Shown: one piece after another, positions 52,016-61,737 of the stretch | How the letters are laid out: each line of letters starts with the position of its first letter | How positions within the stretch are numbered: position 1 is the first letter of the stretch | Source of the DNA: Bradyrhizobiaceae bacterium | GTDB taxonomy: Bacteria; Pseudomonadota; Alphaproteobacteria; Rhizobiales; Aestuariivirgaceae | DNA length: 62,858 bases | Assembly (NCBI GenBank): GCA_947475225.1 | Contig: CANJMQ010000012.1 | Location: 1 to 62,858 of the forward strand | Direction of reading: 5' to 3' | Translations under genes and position numbers: made by a program | The notes under the pieces: generated by a model | Told to the model about the DNA's origin: nothing | Seen by the model: only the letters and a program-made list of their open reading frames with translations | The model's database searches: none

Positions 52016-52960
52016 ATGCCTTCACACACAAAGTATTTCCCGTCATCAGACAGTACACAAGCCAATAGACTCGTTGTCAGAGTGGCAGGTGGATTAGGAA
52101 ATCAACTTTTCCAGTATGCGACAGCACGCTCGATGGCCATGAGACTACGACTGCCTCTCTATGTAGATACCACATTTTATACAACTCAGACATCGTCCTC
52201 CGTCGCAACTCGTGAATATCTCTTGCCTGACCTAAACGTCGCATCGGAGTCACTGACTAATCTAGAACAAGAATATCTCAGATACCTTCTAAGTCGCAAC
52301 GCAATTACCCGCAATCTTGCTAGGATCGCATCATTCGTCGGCCTATCAACCGATCCACTCGTATGGAATGAGTCTCTTCATCGGACATTCGGAATGCCGC
52401 CACCCAGAAACCGGGCGGTATATCTCGTCGGATTCTGGCAAGACTATCTTTCTTTCAATAACATTCGTGACTCCTTGTCGCGTGAACTCACGCCAAAACA
52501 TCCAGCGCCTACGGCAGTAAGTGAATTGCTCCCCGAATTGGGGAATCAATCGGCTGCCATTCACATCAGACGCGGCGATTATCTGACGGCAGACGTTCAG
52601 AGAGTCTACGGAATATTGTCTACATCCTACTATCATGAAGCAATTTCACGAATTAGGCAAAAGTCTCCCAGCATCAAACTATTCTTTTTCTCGGATGACC
52701 CCCAGTGGGTAAAGGACACATTCGTGAACCAATACGGTGGAAATGTAGTAAATTATGCCGAACAACATACGCAGCCTTATTGGGACATCTACTTGATGCG
52801 GCACTTCACCCATCATGTTCTTGCAAACAGCACATTTAGTTGGTGGGGTGCATACTTAAGATATACCTCTCACGGAGATGTTTACATTCCCCAGAGCTGG
52901 CTAGCCCGCCCCGTCAATCGGCATAATAGACTTTTGTTGCCGGGTTGGATCGCATTATGA
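52016..52960 (+). CDS. Family 11 glycosyltransferase (alpha-1,2-fucosyltransferase-like)
   Basis: 314 residues. GT11 signatures: VVRVAGGLGNQLFQYATARSMA, the donor-binding HIRRGDYLT motif, FFFSDDPQWVK, and FSWWGAYLRY near the C-terminus. The family uses GDP-L-fucose, which the gmd/fcl genes upstream would supply if fcl were functional. Overlaps the next gene by 4 bases (ATGA). Confidence 0.92.
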   Translation: MPSHTKYFPSSDSTQANRLVVRVAGGLGNQLFQYATARSMAMRLRLPLYVDTTFYTTQTSSSVATREYLLPDLNVASESLTNLEQEYLRYLLSRNAITRNLARIASFVGLSTDPLVWNESLHRTFGMPPPRNRAVYLVGFWQDYLSFNNIRDSLSRELTPKHPAPTAVSELLPELGNQSAAIHIRRGDYLTADVQRVYGILSTSYYHEAISRIRQKSPSIKLFFFSDDPQWVKDTFVNQYGGNVVNYAEQHTQPYWDIYLMRHFTHHVLANSTFSWWGAYLRYTSHGDVYIPQSWLARPVNRHNRLLLPGWIAL

Positions 52961-54045
52961 CCACAGTACCATCTCTCGACACTGCGCCACTCGTCAGCGT
53001 TCTAATGCCAGTCCACAACTGCGCGCAGTTTCTGAGGGAGTCTGTGACCAGCATCCTAGAGCAGTCGTATACGAATTTTGAATTCATTATAGTAGACGAC
53101 GGATCTACAGACGACGGAGACTATTATCTAAAAAGCATCTCGGATTCCCGTGTGAAGCTCCTTAGAAATTCGCAGAACCTCGGTGTTGTCAACAGTCTAA
53201 ACTATGGGCTAGCGGCATCGAATGGAAAGTATATTGCGCGAATGGATGGCGACGACATCTCTCTTAAAACACGCCTGGAGACGCAGGTCCGCTTCTTGGA
53301 GAAACACTCTGAGACGGTAGTAGTCGGCTCGTTTATAGAAAACATCGATAGGCTTGGAAATGCCTTAGGACTCTCCACTTATCCAACTGAGGATGCCGAC
53401 ATCAGAGAAGCTTTAAAAACTGGTGCCCCATTCGCCCATCCCTCCACATTGATTCGAAGGTCTGCTCTTGCGTCCGTTGGAGGATATCGAAGGCAATTTG
53501 TGTGTGCTGAGGACTATGACCTCTGGTTACGATTAGCCGAAGTTGGAAGATTACACAATTTGAGCAACGTGCTCTTGAGGTACAGAAATCATCCACAATC
53601 AACGACCGTCAAGTCCGCATACCAGGTGCGGCTGGGCGTTTTGATCGCTCAAATGTCAGCTCAACATCGTCTGAGTGGTCGCGCAGACCCCATCGAGCCA
53701 GATAAATTGCTCTCGAACTCGGATCTGGATCGACTGGGTATAGACCAGAGAAGCCGGGAAACCATGAGACTCCTATCGGAGATAGATACGTCAAAGCGCC
53801 TCTTGTCGATGGGGGAGTTTAGCCTCGCTAACGCAAGTGTTATCTCACTTAAGCGCGTCTCCACAGTTCCTCTCAACATTCAGTCTGAAATTGCCGTCCT
53901 TCAAGCACGTATTGCAATTGAAACGAGTGGAATTCTTACAGGCATAGCCGGCTTAATAGTGGCTGCAATCCTCAACCCACTGATACTCACATCCATTTCC
54001 GCGAAAGCAATTCGCATTGTCGTGCGCGCTTTCAAATTGGTCTGA
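52957..54045 (+). CDS. Family 2 glycosyltransferase
   Basis: 362 residues. GT-A fold landmarks: VSVLMPVHNCAQFLRESV, FEFIIVDDGSTDDG, LGVVNSLNYGL, ARMDGDDIS (metal-binding DxD), and AHPSTLIRRSAL then CAEDYDLWLRL. A hydrophobic stretch near the C-terminus (about 325-350) could associate with the membrane. ATG 52957 overlaps the GT11 stop; the TTG at 52945 is less likely. Donor unknown. Confidence 0.9.
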   Translation: MTTVPSLDTAPLVSVLMPVHNCAQFLRESVTSILEQSYTNFEFIIVDDGSTDDGDYYLKSISDSRVKLLRNSQNLGVVNSLNYGLAASNGKYIARMDGDDISLKTRLETQVRFLEKHSETVVVGSFIENIDRLGNALGLSTYPTEDADIREALKTGAPFAHPSTLIRRSALASVGGYRRQFVCAEDYDLWLRLAEVGRLHNLSNVLLRYRNHPQSTTVKSAYQVRLGVLIAQMSAQHRLSGRADPIEPDKLLSNSDLDRLGIDQRSRETMRLLSEIDTSKRLLSMGEFSLANASVISLKRVSTVPLNIQSEIAVLQARIAIETSGILTGIAGLIVAAILNPLILTSISAKAIRIVVRAFKLV

Positions 54046-54150
54046 CGCGACTACAGCGAACTGCTATGTCAGCAACAAATTCCGGTTTTCCAATCACAAT
54101 TGCTCTCTGCAAAGTAACAATAGAAAATTGAATTCGCAGTTCTGATAGTT

Positions 54151-55356
54151 ATGGCAAGACTCTTAATACTTTCGGGCTTCTGGCCAACACGCAGTAACCC
54201 GATTTCCGGAATTTTCGCTGTCGAGCAGATCAGCGCTCTAGTCTCACTCGGTCACAGTGTTGTATTAGTGCTGATGCAGACTATAGGACACAAAGAGAGT
54301 TTTCTTTCAGCGGAGTGCTTAGGCCTCGATCCGATCAAAGTTCAAGTTGCAGAACTCAGATTGTTTCGACTGCCCGAACGGATGAGCAAGAGCCGCTTAA
54401 CGTACAGGAGTAACATTCTAATGGCGGGCGCCTCTATTCGACGCTTTGTGCGCCGGCTTAAGCAGCGCCAAGGATTCGACGGCGCGATAGTGCACGGGTT
54501 GAGATACGCTGGTCTGAGTGTAGATGCCTGGAGCGACGAAATCGATGGCAATGTCATCTGCATTCTGCATGGAGTGGAGCCATTTTATGACTCAAGTCTA
54601 CTCAAACTTTACACCAGACGCTTTTTGAGATACCACTTTCATGACAACGCCCGCTTGGTAATTGTTGGTAAATACCTCAAAGATCATGCCGAGGATCTTG
54701 GGTTCCGTTTTAGTCAAACAACCAGGGTTCCAAACGGAACGGAACTCCCTCCCAGAGATTCAGTCTCCCCCATTGCGCTCACTCCTGGACGAACGGTGAA
54801 TATCTGTAGCGTTTCTAATTTGATAAAAGTTAAAGGCATTGAAGACACTCTAGCCGCTCTAAAGATAACAACGTCGTTGGGATTCCAGGACTGGAAATAC
54901 ACCATTGTTGGAGATGGACCAGAACGCATGAACTTGATGCACCTGGTCGATGAACTAGGATTATCTGGACGAGTTCATTTTCTCGGTAGACTTTCTAGAT
55001 CGGAAACACTCCGCGAAATTTCTGCTTGTGACTTGTTCTGCTTGCCGAGTTGGGGTGAGGCGTTTGGCATTGTATATCTAGAGGCAATGTCCAGAATGCG
55101 TCCGGTAATTGGGTGCCAGAACTGTGGTCCTGCAGACTTTACAACCCATGACTATGATGGATTGCTAGTGCCTCCCAAATCACCCGAGTCAATTTCTCAA
55201 GAATTGTTACGGCTATGGCAGGCCCCAGATTCATTGCGGCGGATTGGCATTAACGGCAGGAATACTGCTGAGACTTATAGTTGGATCAACAACGCACAGG
55301 CACTAACTTCATTACTGGAACTCACAGATGTTTCCGCGGGTGCCAGCGCACAATGA
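54151..55356 (+). CDS. Family 4 glycosyltransferase
   Basis: 401 residues, GT-B fold. N-terminal acceptor domain begins LLILSGFWPTRSNPISGIF, typical of GT4 colanic-acid-like enzymes. The C-terminal donor domain has NICSVSNLIKVKGIEDTLAAL, YTIVGDGPERMNL, VHFLGRLSRSETL, and the E-x7-E site in PSWGEAFGIVYLEAM. Adds a hexose or 6-deoxyhexose from a nucleotide donor. Its end overlaps the second polymerase gene (ATGA). Confidence 0.92.
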   Translation: MARLLILSGFWPTRSNPISGIFAVEQISALVSLGHSVVLVLMQTIGHKESFLSAECLGLDPIKVQVAELRLFRLPERMSKSRLTYRSNILMAGASIRRFVRRLKQRQGFDGAIVHGLRYAGLSVDAWSDEIDGNVICILHGVEPFYDSSLLKLYTRRFLRYHFHDNARLVIVGKYLKDHAEDLGFRFSQTTRVPNGTELPPRDSVSPIALTPGRTVNICSVSNLIKVKGIEDTLAALKITTSLGFQDWKYTIVGDGPERMNLMHLVDELGLSGRVHFLGRLSRSETLREISACDLFCLPSWGEAFGIVYLEAMSRMRPVIGCQNCGPADFTTHDYDGLLVPPKSPESISQELLRLWQAPDSLRRIGINGRNTAETYSWINNAQALTSLLELTDVSAGASAQ

Positions 55357-56678
55357 AGTCAATTCTCTTTTCTCTTCTCGTAGTTTCTCTGAGGTTTTTC
55401 TCCGGTCCAACATCTCTGATTGCATATCTCCTAATCGCTATTTATTCGCTGGGAAGTCGTAGGCAAATTATTGAGAGTGCTTTTCTCTGTTGGTTTCTAA
55501 CAATGGTGAATGCTCAGGTCGCCCCCCAGGTTACTAACGATTTCTTGGGCCGTTATCTGGTGTTGCTGTCAATCTCACTGTCTGCAATTGTCCACAGTCA
55601 CGGCATGCAGGGGAGACTTCGCACTACAACAGCAAGTACTATAGCACTAGGTATGGTATTCACTGTTCATTCATTTGTGTTTTCGGAGATGCCCGACATA
55701 TCGACGCTTAAAGCTTTGTCATGGACCTTGGCGATGGCTTCACTCTGCTCTGCCTGGTCTGGCCTTTCTCCGCCCGATCGCAAAGCCTCTGAGCAGTATG
55801 TATTCTGGGGTTTGGTCGCAATTGCAGGAGCTAGCATACCCCTTCTTGGAACTACTGCTGGATATAGTCGGAATGAAACCGGCTTCCAAGGAGTGATAAG
55901 TCATCCACAAGCTTTTGGTGCTACTATGGGAGTACTTGCAGCATGGGCGTGCGCTCGCCTTCTTCTCGCACGACGCATTGACCCTAAGTTCCTGGGCATA
56001 GTTTTTGCGAGTTCCGCCTTTGTCGTTCTCTCGGAATCTCGAACTGCAGGACTCGCAGTGATCCTAGGTCTTCCTTTGGCATTTATGACATTGAAGGCGT
56101 TGGGTCGCGTCTCGCTCATCAAGGAACTTCCACTACTCCGGAAAAGCTATTTCTGGCTTACTTCCGGTCTAGTCATTGTGCTAGCCGTACCATTTCTCTC
56201 ATCTATCTCAGACTTTGGTGGTAGTTTCATACGCAAGTCGGGAAGAGCTGATGTCAATTCGGTGTTTGAGGCTTACGACAATTCCCGGGGTCAGTTGATT
56301 GAAGCAATGGTCGAAAACATCGCGAAATACCCCTTAACAGGAATTGGATTTGGCGTCGCATCAGATCCCAGCTCAATGGACGTTCAGAGAGATCCAGTTT
56401 TCGGACTAGCGGTCGGTGCTCCAACCGAGAAGGGCGTAGTACCACTAATGCTGGCAGAGGAGCTCGGCATACCCATCGCCCTGTTGTCCGGCATCTGGAT
56501 ATTTGGATTCGTTCGACGTGCAGCAAATGCGGGTTTTGTTCCTCTGGCGCTTATGCTGGTCGCTCTGCTAGTGAACCTAGGAGAAGCCGTCATGTTCTCA
56601 CCTGGCGGCCAAGGGCTTGTCATAATGCTAGTATTGAGCATGGCTGCTACAACGGTGCGGTCCAAGTTAGTTACATGA
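55353..56678 (+). CDS. Second O-antigen polymerase-like membrane protein
   Basis: 441 residues from ATG 55353 (the upstream open frame lies inside the previous gene). About ten membrane segments, with SHPQAFGATMGVLAAW, SESRTAGLAVILGLP and a GIGFGVASDP-type loop as in Wzy/O-antigen ligase families. It is more AT-rich and clearly different from the polymerase at 37 kb, so the window has two candidate polymerases, one in the conserved core and one in the variable cassette. Confidence 0.8.
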   Translation: MKSILFSLLVVSLRFFSGPTSLIAYLLIAIYSLGSRRQIIESAFLCWFLTMVNAQVAPQVTNDFLGRYLVLLSISLSAIVHSHGMQGRLRTTTASTIALGMVFTVHSFVFSEMPDISTLKALSWTLAMASLCSAWSGLSPPDRKASEQYVFWGLVAIAGASIPLLGTTAGYSRNETGFQGVISHPQAFGATMGVLAAWACARLLLARRIDPKFLGIVFASSAFVVLSESRTAGLAVILGLPLAFMTLKALGRVSLIKELPLLRKSYFWLTSGLVIVLAVPFLSSISDFGGSFIRKSGRADVNSVFEAYDNSRGQLIEAMVENIAKYPLTGIGFGVASDPSSMDVQRDPVFGLAVGAPTEKGVVPLMLAEELGIPIALLSGIWIFGFVRRAANAGFVPLALMLVALLVNLGEAVMFSPGGQGLVIMLVLSMAATTVRSKLVT

Positions 56679-57823
56679 ACATTGTATTCTGGCAGTCAAT
56701 CGTTAGTCCTCACATGGCACCTCTTGCGCAGGCTTTAGCTAAACGAGGTTGCCGAGTTACCTATGTCAGCCGGCAACTCATGTCAGATGAACGGAAGTTG
56801 TCGGGCTGGCGGGCGCAGTCCATAGAGCCAGCTCGCTTGGTACTCGCTGCCAGTTTAGGGCAAATGCTTTCAATCTTGGGCACGCTTCCAGCCGACAGCA
56901 TACACATATGTCAAGGATTGCGATCTAACGGACCGATAAGCCACATCCAGCGAGTGCTGCGTCGAACTGGAGCCCGACACTGGGCAATTCTTGAAACAAT
57001 TGATGATCATGGTCTAATCGGTTGGCTAAAGAGACTTGAATATAGACGGCTATGCTCAAGACACTTCCGCTCAGGAGGCCGCGTTCTTGCTATCGGAGAT
57101 AGGACGTCGGATTGGCTACAAGCGAGAGGAATGAAGGAACGATGCATAGTGCCATTTTGCTACTTCTTGCCAGATGTTCAAATTCCAAAGCTCTCATTAG
57201 GTGTTGCCGTCCCTCGATCAGTTCGAATTGCATTTGCGGGGCGGTTAATTGATCTAAAACGCGTCGAAGACGTCATTCTTGCAGTGGCGGCAATTCCGAC
57301 CGAAGTCGGTCGTCCCGAGCTGTGGATAATGGGGGATGGGCCCGCAGCACCTAGACTGAAGAAACTTGCCGCGGCTCTTTTGCCAGATAGGGTTCGTTGG
57401 TTTGGCATGATTGATCAGCAGACTGTCCCAACACTTCTAGCACAAGTAGACTGCCTCGCCCTCCCAAGTCGACACGATGGTTGGGGCGCCGTGGTGTCGG
57501 AGGCGCTTTTGGTTGGAACGCCCGCAATTTGCACTGATCACTGTGGTGCAGCAATCGCCGTGAGGCAAAGTGGACTTGGAGGAGTGTACCCGGTCGGAGA
57601 TGTAAACAAACTGACGCTCCTTCTTTCATCAATTGTCGCTTCTGGAGCACTGAGTGAGGGCCGCCGGCAGGATCTTCGGCGCTGGGCGAGTTGTCTGACG
57701 GTTGAGGCAGGCGCAGCCTATCTCGAAGAAGTACTCTCTAACGGGCGACATTCAAGCTACCTGCCAAATGCGCCCTGCGGTGTTTCGGTCTCATCGGTAC
57801 GACGCTTTGAGTCTATCGGTTAG
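56675..57823 (+). CDS. Family 4 glycosyltransferase (second)
   Basis: 382 residues. GT-B donor-domain features: IAFAGRLIDLKRVEDVILAV, LWIMGDGPAAPRLKKL, VRWFGMIDQQTVPTLLAQ, and the E-x7-E-like region PSRHDGWGAVVSEALLVG. N-terminal domain begins NIVFWQSIVSPHMAPLAQAL, as in WcaC/RfaG-related enzymes. ATGA overlap with the polymerase gene. Sugar specificity unknown. Confidence 0.9.
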   Translation: MNIVFWQSIVSPHMAPLAQALAKRGCRVTYVSRQLMSDERKLSGWRAQSIEPARLVLAASLGQMLSILGTLPADSIHICQGLRSNGPISHIQRVLRRTGARHWAILETIDDHGLIGWLKRLEYRRLCSRHFRSGGRVLAIGDRTSDWLQARGMKERCIVPFCYFLPDVQIPKLSLGVAVPRSVRIAFAGRLIDLKRVEDVILAVAAIPTEVGRPELWIMGDGPAAPRLKKLAAALLPDRVRWFGMIDQQTVPTLLAQVDCLALPSRHDGWGAVVSEALLVGTPAICTDHCGAAIAVRQSGLGGVYPVGDVNKLTLLLSSIVASGALSEGRRQDLRRWASCLTVEAGAAYLEEVLSNGRHSSYLPNAPCGVSVSSVRRFESIG

Positions 57824-57971
57824 AAAAAGTTATCGTATAGCAAATTGAAGCACGTTGAGTGCTGCACACACAGTGCCACCATCTCATTTCGATATACAAC
57901 GAGAATGAGCCATTTCGACAATGACCTACCGCGTTTAATCCGAAGGAGCTATAACTTGAGTTCATGCGCGA

Positions 57972-59120
57972 ATGAGTGATCGAGAGATCAAGTTGGCTGT
58001 TCTAACTTCAACGATGTCAGCTAAATCTGGTGGATTGGCTATTGCCATTCCAGCGATGGCATTCGCTATTAACCCATCTTCAGTTAAGGTCAGTGTACTC
58101 GGTCTGCGTGATCGCGCGGCCCCATCCAGTTGCGAAGGTTGGGGCCCAAGTGTATTTCCTCAATCCTACACCGGTCCAGAGAGTTTCGGCTATTCGGCTG
58201 GATATACAAAGGCACTCAACGCACTTTCTCCCGATATCATTGATTCGCAGGGAGTGTGGCAATACCCGTCACTTGCAAATCTTCGCTATCATATGCGAAC
58301 TCACACGCCATACGTCGTTACACCCCATGGCATGCTTGAGCCTTGGGCACTAGAGAGGTCTCGTTGGAAGAAGTCTCTCGCCGGTCTCTGGTTTGAGAAT
58401 CAACATTTAAGACTCGCTCAATGTCTTCGAGCTACTGCTGAAATGGAGGCCGCCAGCTTTCGTCAGTTGGGTCTGCGTAATCCAATTGCCATCATCCCTA
58501 ATGGCGTCTTTACCCCTCCGGCGACGTATCCGGTACAGCGTAGCGGCAAACGGCGATTGCTGTTCTTGAGCAGAGTTCATCCGAAGAAGGGCTTGCCAAT
58601 TCTTCTACGAGCTTGGGCGCGACTCCGATATACGCGCCGTGAATGGGAGTTGGTGATAGCAGGTCCAGACGAAGTTAACCACCTGGCCGAAGTGAAATTG
58701 CTAGCAGAGCAGCTCCATTTGAGCGATGTCATTTGGCATCCGCCTGTAGAGGGATCATCCAAAGATGCTCTTTATAGAAGTTCGGACCTATTTGTTCTTC
58801 CCTCTCATTCAGAAAATTTTGGCTTAGTCGTTGCCGAAGCACTGGCAAATGGCGTTCCTGTTATAACTACGAAAAACACACCGTGGGCCGGTTTACGAGA
58901 TCATCGGTGCGGGTGGTGGATTAATCTCACTGAAGACGAGCTTTTCAGCACTTTAGCGGAAGCTACCTCTTGCCCACCGCAATTCCTGCAGGAAATGGGG
59001 AGACGTGGTCACGCTTGGATGCTGGCCGACTTTAGCTGGCACACTATCTCAGAACGACTTATTGAACTGTATAGTTGGGTGGTTCACAAGGGTTCCCCAC
59101 CATCATTTGTTTTCTTTTGA
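57972..59120 (+). CDS. Family 4 glycosyltransferase (third)
   Basis: 382 residues. The motif TPHGMLEPWALERSRWKK is characteristic of the WbcM/WcaI-like GT4 group that partners WcaF acetyltransferases, followed by IPNGVF, LLFLSRVHPKKGLPILLRAW, LVIAGPDEVNHL, and the donor-site PSHSENFGLVVAEALANG. A 148-base gap before it holds no gene. The WcaF-like gene follows within 13 bases. Confidence 0.91.
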   Translation: MSDREIKLAVLTSTMSAKSGGLAIAIPAMAFAINPSSVKVSVLGLRDRAAPSSCEGWGPSVFPQSYTGPESFGYSAGYTKALNALSPDIIDSQGVWQYPSLANLRYHMRTHTPYVVTPHGMLEPWALERSRWKKSLAGLWFENQHLRLAQCLRATAEMEAASFRQLGLRNPIAIIPNGVFTPPATYPVQRSGKRRLLFLSRVHPKKGLPILLRAWARLRYTRREWELVIAGPDEVNHLAEVKLLAEQLHLSDVIWHPPVEGSSKDALYRSSDLFVLPSHSENFGLVVAEALANGVPVITTKNTPWAGLRDHRCGWWINLTEDELFSTLAEATSCPPQFLQEMGRRGHAWMLADFSWHTISERLIELYSWVVHKGSPPSFVFF

Positions 59121-59133
59121 TAGCGATGCTTGC

Positions 59134-59670
59134 ATGGTCAATGTTTTTGCTAACCGAAGTTCTTCAAAGTGGACCAAGCGGGAGCTTGTGGGAAGAATAC
59201 TTTGGACAATTATAGCTCCCTCTTTTGCCTTGAGCCCCAGGCCTTTCTGGGCTTGGCGACGAATGATTTTGCGTCTATTTGGCGCCCGCATTGGCCAGGA
59301 GGTTCATATCTATCCATCTGTCCGAATTGCCATTCCTTGGAATCTCGAAATTGGCGACTACAGTGCAGTTGGTGCGGGAGCCCAACTCTACTCTCTTGGA
59401 CGAATTGTTCTAGGACGCGAAGTTACGGTCTCTCAAGGAGCACATCTATGTGCCGGAACACATGATTGGCGTGACCCCACGATGCCACTTCTGAAACCTC
59501 CAATTGAGATATGTGATGGGGCCTGGATCTGTGCGGAGGCATTCATCGGGCCAGGAATTACAATTGGCAACCGGGCGATTGTTGGCGCCCGCGCCGTAGT
59601 ATTTAAGGACGTCGGCAACGATTCAATCGTTGTCGGGAATCCTGCAGTTCAAATAAAAACAAGAATCTGA
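59134..59670 (+). CDS. WcaF-like acetyltransferase (left-handed beta-helix family)
   Basis: 178 residues from ATG 59134 (the open frame upstream overlaps the GT4 gene). Hexapeptide repeats: RIGQEVHIYPSVRIAIPWNLEIG (here over about 63-85), SAVGAGAQLYSLGRIVLG, VSQGAHLCAGTHDWRD, DGAWICAEAFIGPGITIG, AIVGARAVVFKDV, VGNPAVQIK. It transfers acetyl from acetyl-CoA to a sugar hydroxyl of the repeat unit. Matches WcaF in length. Confidence 0.9.
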   Translation: MVNVFANRSSSKWTKRELVGRILWTIIAPSFALSPRPFWAWRRMILRLFGARIGQEVHIYPSVRIAIPWNLEIGDYSAVGAGAQLYSLGRIVLGREVTVSQGAHLCAGTHDWRDPTMPLLKPPIEICDGAWICAEAFIGPGITIGNRAIVGARAVVFKDVGNDSIVVGNPAVQIKTRI

Positions 59671-59818
59671 AGTCATCTAAATTTTGCAGTCAACATACAC
59701 GGCCTCTACTGAGCAGACTATCCAGGAGATTGGCACTTCTGTTCACGTTCTCGAGGTCTGTCTTCTCTTGAGCAACCTAGTCGAATAATAGAGTTAATTC
59801 TCAGATTGAAGCTCAATC

Positions 59819-60649
59819 ATGGCAACTAACACTTCTAAGCTACCAGTCACTGTCGTTCTTCCCGTCAAAAATGATAGGATAGCATTGGGTCAGTGTTTGA
59901 AGCGGCTTGGACAGTTTTCGGAAATTGTAGTCGTGGACAGTGGGTCGAGCGATGGCACCTCCGAGATTGCTGAGGAGTATGGAGCAAAGCTTTTGCAATT
60001 CAATTGGGACGGAAAGTTCCCAAAGAAGCGCAATTGGTATCTCTTAAACATGACTCCATCACAACCATGGGTTCTATTCCTAGACGCTGATGAGTTGATT
60101 AGCGACGAGGTGTGCCATGCAATATCGTTGGCTCTGGAAGATGAAAGCTTTGACGGCTTTTGGTTGCACTACACAAATTATTTTATGGGTGAACCCCTGC
60201 TACACGGGCTGCCACAGAGAAAACTGGCACTATTCCGAGCTGGCAAGGGCCTCTATGAACGGATAGAGGAAGACAATTGGACTTCGCTGGACATGGAAGT
60301 CCACGAGCATCCAATCATTGAAGGCAAGATTGGCGAGATTAGGACACCAATCGACCACCAGGACTTCAGAGGAATTTCCCAGCTCCTAAAGCGGCATCAC
60401 GCATATGCCGAGTGGGAAGCACGCCGCTACATTAAACTCCGCAAAAACTCGGCTTTATCACTGCAGTTTACAACACGGCAACGTCTAAAATACACGTTTT
60501 TGCGCTCTTGGTGGTTTCCATTTGCTTACTTCATTTTTGTGTATTTTTTCAGATTTGGATTTCTCGACGGAAAGCGAGGCTTTTTCTACGCTGCCTTCAA
60601 GTCAAACTATTTCTTTACAATTGGTCTGCTGCTGAGGGAGTTCGATTGA
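59819..60649 (+). CDS. Family 2 glycosyltransferase, WaaE/KdtX-like
   Basis: 276 residues. VTVVLPVKNDRIALGQCLKRL, EIVVVDSGSSDGTSEIAEEYG, the KKRNW segment, VLFLDADELIS (DxD), and IDHQDFRGISQLLKRHHAYAEWEA, typical of LPS-core-type GT2 enzymes. The C-terminus is hydrophobic and aromatic (about 215-265: WWFPFAYFIFVYFFRFGF), suggesting membrane attachment. Donor unknown. Confidence 0.9.
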   Translation: MATNTSKLPVTVVLPVKNDRIALGQCLKRLGQFSEIVVVDSGSSDGTSEIAEEYGAKLLQFNWDGKFPKKRNWYLLNMTPSQPWVLFLDADELISDEVCHAISLALEDESFDGFWLHYTNYFMGEPLLHGLPQRKLALFRAGKGLYERIEEDNWTSLDMEVHEHPIIEGKIGEIRTPIDHQDFRGISQLLKRHHAYAEWEARRYIKLRKNSALSLQFTTRQRLKYTFLRSWWFPFAYFIFVYFFRFGFLDGKRGFFYAAFKSNYFFTIGLLLREFD

Positions 60650-60718
60650 CTGCCTTCGGTGCTTTGGAACAGATATCTTTCACTCTGTTAGAGCACAGGT
60701 TGATGCTCACGATCATAG

Positions 60719-61504
60719 CTATGAATTCTGCTTTACATACCAATCATCAAACTCTGATACGTCTTCGAGAACTCTCGAATACCCATTTCTCGAGAGGAGA
60801 TCATAAATCGCACTGCGTTTTTCTGTAAAATTATGCTCACATGAAATTATTCTTATGTCATATGCGCTGAAGTTGAACGAATTCAATATCTCGAATTCCG
60901 TGCCCTCGGTATCGACCGACAAGTAATCAATCACATGCGGGGCGTCGAACGTTTTAAGCAAATCAAAAAGACTAACGCTCCTCACAGAGTACGCTCTGCC
61001 CTTTCGTCGGAGTTTAGCATGAAAGTCTCCGTCTACGTAAGTCGAAACTGTTGAGATCTCTGGAATGTCAGTTTCTACGAACGTGATGACCTCATCCGTC
61101 CTGCTCCAAACCAATCTCTCCTCAATTTTTGCGCTGCGATTTCTGGCAAGATCTCGGTGCCAGCATTTACCGGGCTCGGCCAAAATGCCGCGCCATCCAA
61201 ATTTTTTCTCGAGCAAATAGGTATTCGAGAGATCAACCCCGTTCGTTGCGCCAAATTCCACAAAGAAGCCGCCCCGCTTAAAGTCGAGTTTGGACAGCAC
61301 GAACAGATCCTGCTTGAGTTGTGATCGAGACTCATCCAGATAGTCAATACATCGTGAGCGCGATCCTGATTCCATTGACTCAAGAAAACGAAGCGATTTC
61401 TGGGCGCCCTCTGATTGCTTTAGCGTATCAAGAGTTGATCGCCTTGAAATTGCGAGATCCAAGGATCCTAAGAAATCATTTATGGTCTTCTTCAATTTCC
61501 TCAA
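60719..61504 (-). CDS. FkbM-family methyltransferase (second, minus strand)
   Basis: 261 residues. FVEFGATNGVDLSNTYLLEK (SAM motif I), WRGILAEPGKCW, STVSTYVDGDFHAK, VRSVSLFDLLK, and IDYLSVDTEGTEFEILNSF identify the FkbM domain. It is the only gene transcribed leftward in the cassette, convergent with the GT2 before it (69 bases between stops). AT-rich composition. Probably methylates a glycan residue; substrate unknown. Confidence 0.88.
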   Translation of the reverse strand: MRKLKKTINDFLGSLDLAISRRSTLDTLKQSEGAQKSLRFLESMESGSRSRCIDYLDESRSQLKQDLFVLSKLDFKRGGFFVEFGATNGVDLSNTYLLEKKFGWRGILAEPGKCWHRDLARNRSAKIEERLVWSRTDEVITFVETDIPEISTVSTYVDGDFHAKLRRKGRAYSVRSVSLFDLLKTFDAPHVIDYLSVDTEGTEFEILNSFNFSAYDIRIISCEHNFTEKRSAIYDLLSRNGYSRVLEDVSEFDDWYVKQNS

Positions 61505-61737
61505 TGCTCAGTCCTCACAGTCGAAATGGATTTATTCTATAAGTATATCTCAGTACGACTTTCTTCAGCGCCGCTCACCCTTGATGCTGCGTTTTCGCTG
61601 TACTATGGCAGCCGTTTTTTTAGCAGGCTTAGATAATCGGCTCAACTACAAGTCCGATGTTGAATCGTTTATACACTCCAGGACGGCTCTGCTGAATAGA
61701 ATGAAATTGACGAGGCCGCACTGGCGTCTTCGGCGAC

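Noticed and set aside
61321-61542. Plus-strand frame between the second FkbM gene and the glycosyltransferase fragment
   Set aside because: It overlaps the FkbM gene on the other strand and shows no domain.
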